Shown in pieces: positions 30,309 through 32,719 of a DNA stretch of 32,719 nt. The stretch comes from Gnetum montanum. Its lineage: Eukaryota; Streptophyta; Gnetopsida; Gnetales; Gnetaceae. The stretch lies in NCBI GenBank assembly GCA_015680685.1, contig MNCI01018161.1, forward strand, positions 339 to 33,057. The letters are read 5' to 3'. A program made the translations under genes and the position numbers. The notes beneath the pieces were generated by a model that saw only the letters and a program-made list of their open reading frames with translations, searched no databases and was not told the origin of the DNA. Position 1 is the first letter of the stretch; the number at the start of each line of letters is the position of its first letter.

Positions 30309-32345
30309 TGAGTGTTGCAATGTTGCAATTGATTATGCCTTGAATCCACACTGACTCTCTCATGAGCACTTTGATGAGAGATCAACGTTTTCAGGAGTAG
30401 GCCACTTTGGTGTCATGGTCACTATCAGCTATGATGTTTTCACATCATAACTTCCTATTTACACCTCATCTCCCCTCTTATCCTTAGAAAATTATCTACA
30501 CATTTTATTCTTGACACATTGCTATCCACAACACTTTTGAACATGGTGTAATGACATTTGATTAGGTATTGAAGAGTGATGCTGGTGCTAGCCCTACTGT
30601 GATGTTTTATGGTTCTTTGTTCACATCTTTTGGGTCACTCATCCAGACATCAACAAAGAGGGGCTAATGAAACACCACCAAATTTGAACTACAACATCCC
30701 AACTACAAATTTATCTAAGTGTCAGCACAAGGAAACTTTCTGCAAATTTTCCTAAGTGTTGGGACTATGCTTTCTACTGCCCTAGAGCATAGTTAGCTTA
30801 GTAGAGAGAATAGTTAACACAAAGCCTAGTTTTGCAAATTTTTCTAAGTGTCAAGCTAACTACTAAAAATTTTTCTAAGTGTCGAGACTATGCTCTCAAC
30901 TACCCTAGAGCATAGTTAACTGTAGTTAGCATGAAGGCCTCATGTTTATAGATTTTTCCTAAGTGTTGCAACTATGCTCTCCACCAATGTAGAGCATAGT
31001 CAAGCATAGTCAACTAGAAGGTAGTTTCTACAAGTTTTAACAAGTGTTAAGACTACACTCACCCCCACTCAAGAGCTTAGTCAGCCTCCTATGAAGAGCA
31101 TAGTTGGCACATAGCCACTTTTTACAAAATTTTTTTCATGTGTGGGACTACACTCTCCACCAATCTAGAGAGTAATTAAGTGTAGGTAGCTAGACTGGCC
31201 TCCAAAGGACTCCACAATGTAGCACTAGCACTCAAGCTCCAATTCACCTCTAGCAAGCATAGTTAGAAAAATGCATTTTTTTATACCCCTTTTTGTCCCC
31301 AAAATTGTAACCATGCTTAACCCCATGCAAGAAAGTGGAAAGTGTAGTCCCCAATGTGCATTTTTTAGGTACATTGTGGTCCTCTTAGTGCAAATACGTG
31401 CACTTGACAGCATATTTACAATCTTGTAGCCTTGTAGAGTCTGGTAGAGCACAATAGAGCATAACACCATCAGCCTAAGTGGAAAGCATAGTTGGGTAAT
31501 AGTGTAGTCCCAACCATCCCACTACCATGTGGTAGCCATACCACATTTTTTACTAACCTTAGCCTTATAAATACCCCAATCCTCTACATTTTTAGGGTTG
31601 GAAAATTTGAAGTAGGTTGGAGAATTTGAGCATTTTGGAATTTTTGATGCACAAAAATTCAAAGGCACACCAGTGAACTAGACAGAGGTAGAGTTGCATA
31701 TGATTGTAGCTCACCATAGGACACTGTAGACCACTGCAGACCACTCCACACCATGGTAGCCAACCCAGTAGGCACAAACACCACAACAAAATGTTAGTCT
31801 TCATGGCCAAACATCCTTGAGACTGTGACTATGCTATCCACTATGCTTGTTGTACACCAAATACCTTCTCACTCCTTTTGGAGTTATCTATGCTCAACCC
31901 CACTTTGGGTGGTGTTCTATTCTCTCTCACTTTCTTTCTTTTTTACTTGCATATTTAGCATTATAATTGTATTTTTTGCTATTTTAATGCAGAGATGGGA
32001 TCTAATGGTAGTCTCTGCACATCAACACCCTTATTTTCATCAAAACCCTTAACTATGCTCATCCTTCTCCCTTGATCACCCATGACTATGCTCAACACCA
32101 TTAACACCATGAACATGACTTACACACTTAGTACCATTTTGCTTTAGCATCATGGATAATCATGCTGCACCTTGATTACATTTGGCAAAGTCCTTGTTCA
32201 ATCAACAAGAACATTTAGGACACCCCATCTCTATCTTCAGCAAGCCCTCATGCATACTTGGCATTAGGCCATGTGCTTTGGAAACTGTTGGCGACCATTT
32301 GGGATGTGACTGCCAACGAGTGTCCTTGAACAGGATTTAGGTGCC
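30309..32345 (+). repeat. Copy B 3' LTR, about 2.04 kb
   Basis: Collinear with 16395-18455. U3 has the hairpin array (30740-31180; about five units such as CTAAGTGTTGGGACTATGCT with AGAGCATAGTTAG). The TATA box TATAAATA is at 31566-31573. The end, with CTGCCAACG near 32312, resembles the CpG-rich fragment at the window start. Open frames within it on the minus strand are not shared with the other copy and are discounted. Confidence 0.75.
31566..31573 (+). promoter_or_regulatory. TATA box of copy B 3' LTR
   Basis: TATAAATA followed by CCCC, conserved in the other LTR copies. Confidence 0.65.
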
Positions 32346-32719
32346 TCCTAGTCTCTGGCAACACCAAGGCCCAGATACCTCCAAATAAACTCAATAGTTA
32401 ATGTGAGTATGTGTGTGTGCTATTGTGGAATGTGGTTGTGCAAAATGTAACGATTGTGTTGTGTGTAAACTACAAATGATTTACTTGAAAGAGATTCAGC
32501 CAACTTTGCCAAGTACTATGAGTTGTTGAGAGTTTCCTATTTTGTTCAACTACCTAGTCTACATAGTCCTTATAATACTTACTTGTAACAAATAAAATTT
32601 CATTAAAACATTTGGGCACAACTCTGCAAATCTACTCCTAATTTTCCCCAGAGAAAGAGATAGTTCCATAAGAAAACTAGAAATAGAGCAAGATTCAATG
32701 GAAATAGACAGAAAAGAAA
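32346..32719. other. Unassigned flank at window end
   Basis: AT-rich, with TGTGTGTGT at 32411-32419 and an AATAAA at 32590-32595. No frame or repeat relation to the rest of the window was seen. Confidence 0.4.

Larger units (their letters stand above)
23313..32345 (+). mobile_element. Copy B: Tat-like gag-protease LTR retrotransposon, 5' truncated
   Basis: In order: 5' LTR lacking most of U3 (23313 to about 24250), leader, gag and protease (24890-28280), T/A-rich spacer, two minisatellite arrays, polypurine tract and full 3' LTR (30309 to about 32345). It is collinear with copy A but lacks element G and the antisense gene. No reverse transcriptase or integrase found. No target-site duplication can be tested because the left end is gone. 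Confidence 0.65.

Noticed and set aside
32287-32310. TGGCGACCATTTGGGA as a tRNA-Arg-like primer-binding site after the copy B 3' LTR
   Set aside because: The equivalent positions in the other LTRs and in the window-start fragment show this lies inside the LTR end, and a 3' LTR should not be followed by such a site.

Overview
No intact host gene, rRNA or tRNA is visible. The window is plant nuclear DNA made almost wholly of decayed, nested LTR retrotransposons. The plant assignment rests on Ty3/gypsy gag, protease and integrase remnants of Athila/Tat character, a primer-binding site matching plant tRNA-Asp, and plant-type introns with TACTAAC-like branch points. CpG is scarce after about position 915, as expected of long-methylated repeats. 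A seed plant with a large genome fits, but the species cannot be told. All identities and homologies below were judged by eye.

Layout. 1-915 is a CpG-rich piece resembling the 3' part of an LTR. It abuts copy A (919 to about 18455), a Tat-like element keeping gag and protease but showing no reverse transcriptase or integrase. Copy A's gag is split by element G (2506-9163), a complete Athila-like element with 843/846-bp LTRs, a tRNA-Asp primer-binding site, a 663-codon gag frame and a second, env-position frame that starts just after a plant-like splice acceptor. After its protease, copy A carries a TTAAACTAGCA minisatellite, then an intron-bearing gene on the minus strand (11406-14748, eight exons), then a polypurine tract and a 2.1-kb LTR (16395 to about 18455).

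From 18456 to 21394 I see no gene, only AT-rich DNA with small repeats. A minus-strand integrase fragment (21395-21769) is cut by a minus-strand relative of G's LTR (21770-22636) with a stub of its internal region (22637-23312). Copy B (23313 to about 32345) is a second copy-A-type element: truncated 5' LTR, gag-protease remnant, two repeat arrays, polypurine tract and 3' LTR. It lacks both the G insertion and the antisense gene, and so serves as an empty-site reference for G. The last 370 bases are unassigned.

Working together. As far as can be read, these were parasitic elements relying on reverse transcriptase and integrase from elsewhere. Everything is now pseudogenised, largely by C-to-T and G-to-A changes. 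The most notable item is the antisense gene of copy A, because its exon phases and splice signals still agree although the element around it is ruined.
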